From: DASVLX01 sp035552275
Lineage (GTDB): Bacteria; Actinomycetota; Actinomycetes; Mycobacteriales; Pseudonocardiaceae
Direction: 5' to 3'
Length of the DNA: 15,711 bases
Assembly: GCA_035552275.1 (NCBI GenBank)
Contig: DASZLR010000051.1
Coordinates: 1 to 15,711, forward strand
How positions within the stretch are numbered: position 1 is the stretch's first letter; each line of letters starts with the position of its first letter. The translations under genes were made by a program, and so were the position numbers. Shown here one piece after another: positions 10,419-15,711 of this stretch. The notes beneath the pieces are model-generated. The model worked only from the letters and a program-made list of their open reading frames with translations. It ran no database searches and was not told where the DNA came from.

Positions 10419-11239
10419 CCCCGTTCGGCGCGCGGCTGGCTGAGGCCGTTTCGACGTACGGGCCGCTGTGCGTGGGCATCGACCCCCATCCGGGGCTGCT
10501 GGACGACTGGGGGCTTTCCCGCGATGCCGGTGGGGTGGAACGGTTCGCGCTCACCTGTGTGGAGGCGTTCGCGGGACGGGTCGCGGTCGTCAAGCCGCAG
10601 TCGGCGTTCTTCGAGGCGCACGGCAGCGCCGGGATCGCCGTGCTGGAGCGGGTGATCGCCGAGTTCCGCGGCACCGGCACCCAGGTGTTGGTGGACGCCA
10701 AACGGGGCGACATCGGGTCCACGATGACCGCGTACGCGCAGGCCTACCTGGCCGACGGCTCGCCGCTGGCCGGCGACGCGATCACCCTGTCGCCGTACCT
10801 GGGTTTCGGTTCGCTGGAGCCGGCGCTGCGGCTGGCCCAGGAGACCGGGCGTGGGATTTTCGTGCTGGCGCGGACATCCAATCCGGAGGGCGGGACGGTC
10901 CAGCAGGCCACCGTCGCGGATCGCTCGGTGGCCCAGACGGTGGTGGACGAGGCCGCCCAACGCAACGCAGACGCCCGTCCCCTAGGGGACATAGGGGTTG
11001 TGATTGGCGTCACACTACCCCGCCTGGACCTCGACATCTCCGCCCTCAACGGCCCGATTCTGGCCCCAGGATTCGGGGCGCAGGGCGGCACCGTGGAGCG
11101 GTTGCGGGCCCTGTTCGGACCCGACCTGTCCGGCGTCCTGCCGGCGTCCGCGCGCGACGTGCTGCGTCATGGCCCTGACCTGGGCGCACTCCAGGATGCT
11201 GCGCTGCGTGTCCGAAACATGCTGACAAACGGTGGGTAA
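10415..11239 (+). CDS. pyrF: Orotidine 5'-phosphate decarboxylase (type 2, mycobacterial group)
   Basis: PyrF decarboxylates OMP to UMP, the last step of the pathway. The 274-aa length and motifs are those of the longer, mycobacterial-type enzyme: VGIDPHP (20-26), K60 in VAVVKPQ, the catalytic DAKRGDIG (94-101; D94, K96, D99) and the phosphate loop ILAPGFGAQGGT. GTG 10415 overlaps the carB stop as GTGA, with GGGAG at 10405-10409; GTG 10412 is the adjacent alternative. pyrD, which precedes pyrF in S. coelicolor, is absent here. Codons around 10979-11025 include CTA and ATA, unusual for this genome. Confidence 0.95.
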
Positions 11240-11272
11240 GCCGCGTTACGCTGCGGTAATCGGCTGACAGAC

Positions 11273-11289
11273 GATCACTCGCAGTGATC
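11273..11289. repeat. Perfect 7-base inverted repeat between pyrF and mihF
   Basis: GATCACT (11273-11279) and AGTGATC (11283-11289) flank CGC, followed by TTGTTC. It starts 33 bases past the pyrF stop and abuts the proposed -35 at 11290. The stem is A/T-rich for an actinobacterial terminator, so it could be either a weak pyr-operon terminator or an operator for the downstream promoter. Confidence 0.5.
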
Positions 11290-11317
11290 TTGTTCAAATC
11301 CGATAGGGTCCTATATC
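11290..11317 (+). promoter_or_regulatory. Candidate distal mihF promoter
   Basis: TTGTTC (11290-11295), a 16-base spacer and TATATC (11312-11317) form a plausible sigma-70-type promoter in the most A/T-rich part of the gap. It would give a leader of about 220 bases before mihF. An overlapping TAGGGT (11304-11309) is an alternative -10. The inverted repeat and BldD-box match sit on either side. Confidence 0.4.
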
Positions 11318-11329
11318 ACTCAGGGTCTC
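11315..11329. promoter_or_regulatory. Candidate BldD box upstream of mihF
   Basis: Bases 11315-11329 match 8 of the 9 fixed positions of nTnACnC(A/T)GnGTnAn (core ACTCAGGGT; the final A is a T). The site overlaps the end of the proposed -10 and the expected transcription start, where a repressor would act. A weaker 7/9 match lies at about 11483-11497, inside the proximal promoter spacer. Binding is inferred. Confidence 0.4.
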
Positions 11330-11473
11330 GCGCGGCTGAACCGGTGGTGGTAATCAAGCCGTGGGAAGTTCTTGATAGGACTTGCCACGCTGCGATCATG
11401 ACAGTGGTCAGTTCACCCATTCGGGTGGCTGGTCAGGCCGGAAAAACCACGATGGCGGAATTCGCTACCCACG

Positions 11474-11503
11474 TTGTCCCCGGTCACTCACTGTCGGTAC
11501 GGT
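11474..11503 (+). promoter_or_regulatory. Candidate proximal mihF promoter
   Basis: TTGTCC (11474-11479) and TACGGT (11498-11503) are 18 bases apart. Transcription would start near 11510 and give a 35-base leader containing the ribosome site GGAGGA (11535-11540). This supports the 105-aa mIHF start, because the longer reading frame would begin upstream of the promoter. Confidence 0.45.
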
Positions 11504-11544
11504 CGCGGCACGATCCGGAGAAACCCCACCCCACGGAGGAGATC

Positions 11545-11862
11545 GTGGCCCTTCCCCAGCTGACCGAGGAGCAGCGGGCCGCAGCGCTGGAGAAGGCGGC
11601 TGCCGCTCGTCGCGTCCGCGCAGAGCTCAAGGAGCGGCTCAAGCGCGGCGGCACTAACCTCAAGGACGTGCTGGCCGCCGCCGACAATGATGAGGTCTTG
11701 GGCAAGATGAAGGTCTCCGCGCTGCTTGAGTCCCTGCCGGGTGTCGGCAAGGTACGGGCGGCGCAGATCATGGAGCGCCTGGAGATCGCGACAAGCCGTC
11801 GGTTGCGCGGCTTGGGCGACCGGCAGCGCAAGGCGCTGCTCGCCGAGTTCAGCGGCGAGTGA
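11545..11862 (+). CDS. mihF: Integration host factor, actinobacterial type (mIHF/sIHF)
   Basis: mIHF is a small essential nucleoid-associated protein, unrelated to enterobacterial IHF, that binds and bends DNA and influences supercoiling and gene expression. The 105-aa product (MALPQLTEEQRAAALEKAAA...) has an N-terminal helix rich in A, K and R and a helix-two-turn-helix core, VLGKMKVSALLESLPGVGKV (51-70), then RLRGLGDRQRKALLAEF near the end. I chose GTG 11545, preceded by GGAGG (11535-11539). The open frame continues upstream to a GTG at 11284 (192 aa), resembling the over-long annotation of Rv1388, but that extension has no family similarity I can see and contains promoter-like sequence. 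The stop overlaps gmk by GTGA. Confidence 0.95.
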   Translation: MALPQLTEEQRAAALEKAAAARRVRAELKERLKRGGTNLKDVLAAADNDEVLGKMKVSALLESLPGVGKVRAAQIMERLEIATSRRLRGLGDRQRKALLAEFSGE

Positions 11863-12452
11863 GCAGAACACCCAGCGAGAGGGGTCGGCTGGTCGTTCTG
11901 GCCGGCCCCTCTGGGGTAGGAAAGAGCAGCCTGGTGCACCGGCTGCGCGAGCTGTATCCGGATCTGTGGTTCAGCGTTTCGGTCACCACCAGGGCTCAGC
12001 GGCCCGGCGAGGTCGACGGCCTGGACTATCACTTTGTCTCCGACCCCGAGTTCGACCGGCTGATCGAGCGCGGCGAACTGTTGGAATGGGCCGAGATCCA
12101 CGGCGGCGCCCACCGCTCCGGCACCCCTCGGAGTCCGATCGAGCATCGGCTGGCGGCCGGACAACCGGCGCTGCTGGAACTCGACCTCCAGGGCGCCCGC
12201 GCCGTCCGGGCGGCCTTGCCCGAGGCGCTGCTGGTGTTCATCACCCCGCCGAGCTGGGACGATCTGGTCCACCGACTGGTCGGCCGGGGCACCGAATCGG
12301 ACGAGATGGTCGACCGTCGGCTGCGCACAGCCAAGGAGGAACTGGCCGCGCGTGACGAGTTCGACGTCGAGATCGTCAACGACGACGTGCGACGTGCCGC
12401 CGAGGACTTGCTAACCTTGATTGTCGGCTCCCGAGCCAACGGTCCCGTCTGA
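11859..12452 (+). CDS. gmk: Guanylate kinase
   Basis: Gmk phosphorylates GMP to GDP with ATP, an essential step in guanine nucleotide supply. The 197-aa protein has the P-loop GPSGVGKSSL (16-25), the GMP-binding SVSVTTRAQRPGEVDGLDYHFV (about 39-60), the core motif LLELDLQGARAV (105-116) and the lid region (about 134-160). The usual YGT of the GMP site reads SGT in HRSGTP; I recall HRSGT in the M. tuberculosis enzyme, so this is a lineage trait, not a defect. It starts with GTG overlapping the mihF stop, has only a weak ribosome site of its own, and is probably translated by coupling. Confidence 0.96.
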   Translation: MSRTPSERGRLVVLAGPSGVGKSSLVHRLRELYPDLWFSVSVTTRAQRPGEVDGLDYHFVSDPEFDRLIERGELLEWAEIHGGAHRSGTPRSPIEHRLAAGQPALLELDLQGARAVRAALPEALLVFITPPSWDDLVHRLVGRGTESDEMVDRRLRTAKEELAARDEFDVEIVNDDVRRAAEDLLTLIVGSRANGPV

Positions 12453-12495
12453 GCAGGCGCGGACCCTCTCTTTCGATCGCAGGAGCGTTGCGCAC

Positions 12496-12774
12496 GTGAC
12501 TATCCCTACGTCGGTCGGCGTCCACATGGACACCCCCGAGGGCATCACCAACCCGCCCATCGACGACCTGCTGGAGCAGGTCAGCTCGAAGTACGCGCTG
12601 GTCATCTACGCGGCCAAGCGGGCGCGGCAGATCAACGACTACTACGCCCAGCTCTCCGAAGGCCTGCTGGAGTACGTCGGCCCGCTGGTCGAGCCGGGCC
12701 CGCGCGAGAAGCCGCTGTCGGTGGCGCTGCGCGAGATCCACGCCGGGCTGCTCGAACACACCGAGGGCGAGTGA
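12496..12774 (+). CDS. rpoZ: RNA polymerase omega subunit
   Basis: Omega helps fold and assemble the beta-prime subunit of RNA polymerase. The core GITNPPIDDLLEQVSSKYALVI and KRARQINDYYAQLSEGLLEYVGP is the actinobacterial signature, followed by KPLSVALREIHAGLLEHTEGE at the C-terminus. GTG 12496 gives 92 aa, close to the Streptomyces protein, with AGGAG (12481-12485) ten bases upstream. A longer frame from 12421 would start inside gmk, and an internal ATG at 12526 would give 82 aa. A 43-base gap separates it from gmk and shows no clear promoter. The stop overlaps coaBC by GTGA. Confidence 0.95.
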   Translation: MTIPTSVGVHMDTPEGITNPPIDDLLEQVSSKYALVIYAAKRARQINDYYAQLSEGLLEYVGPLVEPGPREKPLSVALREIHAGLLEHTEGE

Positions 12775-13991
12775 CCGACGCACCTCGGGTAATTCTCGGG
12801 GTGGGCGGCGGAATCGCCGCCTACAAGGCGTGTGAGGTGCTGCGCGGCCTTACCGAGTCCGGACATGACGTCCGGGTGATTCCGACCGAGGCCGCGCTGA
12901 AGTTCGTGGGCGCGGCCACCTTCGAGGCGTTGTCCGGCCATCCGGTGCACACCGGCGTGTTCGCCGATGTGGACGAGGTGCCGCACGTCCGGCTCGGCCA
13001 GCGGGCCGACCTGCTGCTGGTGGCGCCGGCGACCGCCGATCTGCTGGCCAGGGCCGCGCACGGCCGGGCCGACGACCTGCTCACCGCGACCCTGCTCACC
13101 GCCCGGTGCCCGGTGCTGTTCTTCCCGGCGATGCACACCGAGATGTGGGAGCACCCGGCGACCAGGGACAACGTGGCGCTGCTGCGCTCGCGCGGCGCGA
13201 TCGTGCCCGATCCCGCCAGCGGCCGGCTGACCGGCGCGGACACCGGCAAGGGCCGGCTGGCCGATCCGGCCGAGATCATCGACCTGGCGAGGCTGCTGCT
13301 GGCGGACCCGCACGCGCTGCCGCGCGATCTGGACGGCGTGCGGGTGATGGTGTCGGCCGGAGGCACCCGCGAACCGCTCGATCCCGTGCGCTATCTGGGA
13401 AACCGGTCGTCCGGCAAGCAGGGTTACGCGCTGGCGCGGGTGGCGGCGGCGCGCGGCGCCCAGGTCACCCTGATCGCCGCGCACACCCAGACGCTGCCCG
13501 AGCCGGCCGGGGTGCGGGTGGTGCGGGTGAGCACCGCCGAGCAGTTGCGGGACGCGGCGCACAAGGCCGCCGCCGACGCGGACGCGGTCGTGATGGCTGC
13601 CGCGGTGGCCGATTTCCGGCCGACCCACCGGGCCGAGTACAAGATCAAGAAGACCGATCACGAAGACCCCGCCGCGGTGGAGTTGACCCGCAACCCGGAC
13701 ATCCTGTCCGAGCTGGTCGCGGCCCGGCGGGAGGGCCAGGTCATCGTCGGCTTCGCCGCCGAGACCGGCGACTCGCGGGCGGACGTGCTCGACCATGCCC
13801 GCGCCAAACTGGTTCGCAAGGGCGTCGATCTGCTGGTCGTGAACGCGGTCGGCGAGGGCCTGGCGTTCGAGGTCGAGGACAACTCCGGCTGGCTGCTGTC
13901 CGCCGACGGCGCCGAGACGCCGTTGCCGCTGGGCTCCAAGAACCAGTTGGCGACCACGGTGTGGGACAGCGTGCGGCAGTTGCTGTCATGA
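12771..13991 (+). CDS. coaBC: Bifunctional phosphopantothenoylcysteine decarboxylase / phosphopantothenate-cysteine ligase
   Basis: CoaBC (formerly Dfp) joins phosphopantothenate to cysteine using CTP (CoaB) and decarboxylates the product (CoaC) to phosphopantetheine for coenzyme A. The 406-aa fusion has a flavodoxin-like CoaC domain (1 to about 180): GVGGGIAAYKACEV (10-23), H72 in VPHVRL, and PAMHTEMW (119-126). The CoaB domain follows (about 188-406): SAGGTREPLDPVRYLGNRSSGKQGYALA (195-222), AAAVADFRP and the KIKK motif (291-294). Two departures from E. coli: PAMN reads PAMH, and the cysteine of the ACGxxGxGR flap reads GADTGKGR (155-162). I recall both in mycobacterial CoaBC. The GTG start overlaps rpoZ. 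Confidence 0.96.
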   Translation: MTDAPRVILGVGGGIAAYKACEVLRGLTESGHDVRVIPTEAALKFVGAATFEALSGHPVHTGVFADVDEVPHVRLGQRADLLLVAPATADLLARAAHGRADDLLTATLLTARCPVLFFPAMHTEMWEHPATRDNVALLRSRGAIVPDPASGRLTGADTGKGRLADPAEIIDLARLLLADPHALPRDLDGVRVMVSAGGTREPLDPVRYLGNRSSGKQGYALARVAAARGAQVTLIAAHTQTLPEPAGVRVVRVSTAEQLRDAAHKAAADADAVVMAAAVADFRPTHRAEYKIKKTDHEDPAAVELTRNPDILSELVAARREGQVIVGFAAETGDSRADVLDHARAKLVRKGVDLLVVNAVGEGLAFEVEDNSGWLLSADGAETPLPLGSKNQLATTVWDSVRQLLS

Positions 13992-14029
13992 AGGCCACGA
14001 TGGGTGTGCCTGACGGCCAGTCCAAGTAA
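13988..14029 (+). CDS. Possible 13-residue coupled leader peptide before metK
   Basis: An ATG overlaps the coaBC stop as ATGA and opens a 13-codon frame, MKATMGVPDGQSK, ending at TAA 39 bases before metK. The overlap is identical to true junctions in this cluster, so ribosomes leaving coaBC may restart here. Two methionines in 13 residues upstream of the S-adenosylmethionine synthase gene are suggestive, but no attenuator is visible. It may be the chance remnant of an old junction. Confidence 0.25.
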   Translation: MKATMGVPDGQSK

Positions 14030-14067
14030 CCTGTCCGGTGACCATTGCCAGTCGAGTGGGGAGTGTC

Positions 14068-15270
14068 GTGAGCCAGTCGAGCCGCAGGCTTTTTACGTCG
14101 GAGTCGGTTACCGAGGGGCATCCCGACAAGATCTGTGACGCGATCAGTGATTCGATCCTGGACGCGTTGCTGGGCAAGGATCCGCGCTCGCGGGTGGCGG
14201 TGGAGACGATGATCACCACCGGCCAGGTGCACGTGGCTGGTGAGGTGACCACCGAGGCGTACGCGGACATCCCGACGATCGTGCGGGAGCGGATTCTGGA
14301 GATCGGCTATGACTCGTCGGCGAAGGGCTTCGACGGCCGCTCGTGCGGCGTGAGCGTGTCGATCGGCTCGCAGTCGGCGGACATCGCGCAGGGCGTGGAC
14401 ACCGCGTGGGAGTCGCGGTTGGAGCACGCGTTGGATGAGATCGACCGGCAGGGTGCCGGCGACCAGGGCCTGATGTTCGGCTACGCGTGCACGGACACGC
14501 CGGAGCTGATGCCGCTGCCGATCGCGTTGGCGCACCGGCTGGCGCGGCGGTTGACGCAGTCCCGCAAGAACGGGTCGCTGCCGTATCTGCGGCCGGACGG
14601 CAAGACCCAGGTGACCATCGAGTACGCCGGGGATCAGCCGGTGCGGCTGGACACCGTGGTCGTGTCGACGCAGCACGCGGACGGGATCGACCTGGAGAAG
14701 ATGCTCGCGGTGGATGTGCGGGAGCAGGTCGTCGCGCCGGAGATCGCCGAGCTGAAGCTGGACGCTTCGGACGTGCGACTGCTGGTGAACCCGACCGGCC
14801 GGTTCGTGATCGGCGGGCCGATGGGCGACGCCGGGTTGACCGGGCGGAAGATCATCGTGGACACCTACGGCGGTATGGCGCGGCACGGCGGTGGCGCGTT
14901 CTCCGGCAAGGATCCGTCCAAGGTGGACCGCTCGGCGGCGTACGCGATGCGGTGGGTGGCGAAGAACGCGGTGGCGGCCGGGTTGGCGTCGCGGATCGAG
15001 GTGCAGGTCGCGTACGCGATCGGCAAGGCCGCGCCGGTGGGGTTGTTCGTGGAGACCTTCGGGACGGAGACGGTGGACCCGTCGAAGATCCAGTCGGCGA
15101 TCGGTGAGGTGTTCGACCTGCGGCCGGCGGCGATCATCCGGGACCTGGATCTGCTGCGCCCGATCTACGCCGGTACGTCCGCGTACGGACACTTCGGCCG
15201 CACCGACCTGGACCTGCCCTGGGAAAGCACCGCCCGCGCCGACGCCCTCCGCTCGGCCGCCGGGGCATGA
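14068..15270 (+). CDS. metK: S-adenosylmethionine synthase
   Basis: MetK makes S-adenosylmethionine from methionine and ATP; it acts as a cytosolic tetramer. The 400-aa protein has FTSESVTEGHPDK (9-21), GAGDQGLMFGYA (129-140), the P-loop-like GGGAFSGKD (274-282) and VDRSAAYAMRWVAKN. I chose GTG 14068 (MSQSSRRLFTSE), which has GGGGAG four bases upstream and matches the mycobacterial N-terminus; GTG 14038 would add ten residues. A 76-base gap separates it from coaBC. TAACCT (14027-14032) is a possible -10 for its own promoter but lacks a convincing -35. No SAM riboswitch fits in this gap. Confidence 0.97.
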   Translation: MSQSSRRLFTSESVTEGHPDKICDAISDSILDALLGKDPRSRVAVETMITTGQVHVAGEVTTEAYADIPTIVRERILEIGYDSSAKGFDGRSCGVSVSIGSQSADIAQGVDTAWESRLEHALDEIDRQGAGDQGLMFGYACTDTPELMPLPIALAHRLARRLTQSRKNGSLPYLRPDGKTQVTIEYAGDQPVRLDTVVVSTQHADGIDLEKMLAVDVREQVVAPEIAELKLDASDVRLLVNPTGRFVIGGPMGDAGLTGRKIIVDTYGGMARHGGGAFSGKDPSKVDRSAAYAMRWVAKNAVAAGLASRIEVQVAYAIGKAAPVGLFVETFGTETVDPSKIQSAIGEVFDLRPAAIIRDLDLLRPIYAGTSAYGHFGRTDLDLPWESTARADALRSAAGA

Positions 15271-15274
15271 GCCT

Positions 15275-15505
15275 TTGACGGTTGAGCGGATCACGGTCGA
15301 TCCGGAGCGGATGAATGGCTTGCCGTGTATTCGCGACACCCGGGTGACTGTGTCGGCCGTGCTGGGCCAACTGGCGACAGGCCACAGCTACGGCGACGTG
15401 CTTGGAGACTATCCGTACCTCACCCTCGCAGACATCCGTGCCGCGTTGGAATTCGCTGCTGTGCTGGCACAGGGGTGTGTGGTGCCGTTGGCGCAGCCGG
15501 CATGA
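15275..15505 (+). CDS. DUF433 family antitoxin (VapB45-like), orphaned
   Basis: The 76-aa product contains the DUF433 core: RITVDPERMNGLPCIRDTRV (5-24) and GDYPYLTLADIRAALEFAA (44-62), a helix-turn-helix-like antitoxin normally encoded just before a DUF5615 PIN-like RNase toxin. The proposed start is TTG 15275, which preserves the family N-terminus and has GGGG nine bases upstream; ATG 15312 would cut off the conserved IxxDP. It begins four bases after the metK stop, is visibly lower in G+C than metK, and its stop overlaps a following ATG (ATGA) as in intact toxin-antitoxin pairs. That partner is broken here, so the protein is probably an orphan repressor or a decaying remnant. Confidence 0.85.
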   Translation: MTVERITVDPERMNGLPCIRDTRVTVSAVLGQLATGHSYGDVLGDYPYLTLADIRAALEFAAVLAQGCVVPLAQPA

Positions 15506-15582
15506 AATTCCTGCCGGCTGCTTGGTCGCCAGGGTGGACAACTTCGGAACAGCCCCGTGGACGATTTCGGAACAACGCGTAG
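15502..15582 (+). pseudogene. Remnant of a DUF5615 PIN-like toxin gene
   Basis: An ATG overlapping the DUF433 stop begins MKFL, the usual first residues of DUF5615 toxins (MKFLxDxxLPP), but the frame then diverges and stops after 26 residues (TAG 15580-15582). The expected conserved aspartate after MKFL is missing, and the PIN domain of about 110 residues is absent. The frame runs into two 18-base repeats, so the toxin body seems to have been deleted or replaced. With only four matching residues, identification rests mainly on context. Confidence 0.5.
15534..15574. repeat. Imperfect 18-base tandem direct repeat
   Basis: GTGGACAACTTCGGAACA (15534-15551) and GTGGACGATTTCGGAACA (15557-15574) agree at 16 of 18 positions and repeat with a 23-base period, about two helical turns. 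They end five bases before the proposed -10 of the next gene. They may be tandem operators, or multiple terminal repeats left by a lost insertion element; IS21-type ends carry such repeats. Confidence 0.8.
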
Positions 15583-15585
15583 GCT
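15580..15585 (+). promoter_or_regulatory. Leaderless-type -10 element of the DUF4143 ATPase gene
   Basis: TAGGCT fits the actinobacterial -10 pattern TAnnnT and ends six bases before the GTG at 15592, the spacing at which transcription starts on the first base of the start codon. No Shine-Dalgarno precedes the GTG. The -35 region would fall in the second 18-base repeat (GTGGAC at 15557-15562, spacer 17), so a protein bound to the repeats would block it. Confidence 0.5.
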
Positions 15586-15591
15586 GGTCCG

Positions 15592-15711
15592 GTGGAGTCC
15601 AGACTGACTGAGCTCGTTGAGCGCCGGCTTGGCCAGACCCTGCGCACCCGGCTGACCGGGTTCCCGGTGGTGGTGTTGACCGGTGCCCGAGCCACCGGCA
15701 AGTCCGTGCTG
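15592..15711 (+). CDS. DUF4143/AAA_14-type ATPase, 5' part only
   Basis: The window ends after 40 codons. The visible product, starting MESRLTELVERRLGQ, reaches a Walker A of the AAA_14 type, VVVLTGARATGKSVL (26-40), with the GxRxTGKS spacing seen in many ATPases that carry a C-terminal DUF4143. Those proteins are common accessory ATPases of unknown role, often near toxin-antitoxin genes. The GTG start is supported by the leaderless promoter. The rest, including the DUF4143 domain, is outside the window, so the family call rests on this N-terminus. Confidence 0.7.
   Translation, partial: MESRLTELVERRLGQTLRTRLTGFPVVVLTGARATGKSVL

Noticed and set aside
11284..11544. 87-codon upstream extension of mihF (192-aa product)
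   Set aside because: It lacks recognisable family sequence, contains promoter-like elements, and the 105-aa start at 11545 has a strong GGAGG and the length of known mIHF.
12121..12138. Apparent loss of the YGT motif in guanylate kinase
   Set aside because: HRSGT is, to my recollection, the normal form in mycobacterial and related Gmk, so it is not a defect.
13992..14067. Possible SAM riboswitch before metK
   Set aside because: The gap is only 76 bases, with no recognisable conserved SAM-riboswitch core or terminator.
15267..15278. ATGAGCCTTTGA, an ATGA-overlapping mini-frame at the metK stop
   Set aside because: It encodes only three residues and lies out of frame with the DUF433 gene.

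Overview
The window is high-GC chromosomal DNA (roughly 60-77% G+C in the lines I counted) from an actinobacterium. A divergent bldD gene, the order pyrR-pyrB-pyrC-(membrane PH-like protein)-carA-carB-pyrF-mihF-gmk-rpoZ-coaBC-metK, many GTG starts and near-universal 4-base stop/start overlaps all point there. From memory, the same order is found in Streptomyces coelicolor and, without bldD, in Mycobacterium tuberculosis. The BldD sequence (MGDYAKALGGKL...) looks closest to Pseudonocardiaceae such as Saccharopolyspora; that placement is an inference.

Layout. 1-78: a strong hairpin, probably the bldD terminator. 79-567 (minus): bldD, the c-di-GMP-responsive developmental repressor. 568-823: a divergent regulatory region with a BldD-box match and inverted repeat over the bldD promoter, and a structured pyr leader. 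One leader hairpin matches the PyrR-binding hexaloop, and its lower stem covers the pyrR Shine-Dalgarno, which predicts translational repression of the operon by PyrR plus uridine nucleotides. 824-11239: the pyrimidine operon. 11240-11544: a gap with promoters, an inverted repeat and a second BldD-box match. 11545-15270: housekeeping genes mihF, gmk, rpoZ, coaBC and metK. 15275-15711: accessory DNA, with an orphan DUF433 antitoxin, a truncated toxin remnant, an 18-base tandem repeat and the start of a DUF4143-type ATPase with a leaderless promoter.

How the genes work together. CarA+CarB make carbamoyl phosphate; PyrB and PyrC carry it to dihydroorotate; PyrF makes UMP from OMP. pyrD and pyrE are not in the window. 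PyrR is placed to sense the end product. The second block serves nucleoid architecture (mIHF), GMP to GDP (Gmk), the RNA polymerase omega subunit, CoA synthesis and S-adenosylmethionine synthesis.

Main discovery candidate. Between carA and carB, which are adjacent in the gene orders I know, sits a two-gene cassette (5295-7123): an ABC/RecF-like AAA_21 ATPase and a DUF4276 TOPRIM-like protein. Its architecture recalls ATPase+TOPRIM anti-phage modules (AbiLi/AbiLii, RloA/RloB, PARIS-like). Its G+C is lower than the flanks, yet it is joined on both sides by overlapping stop/start codons, so it should be expressed and regulated as part of the pyrimidine operon. Its function is inferred, not shown.
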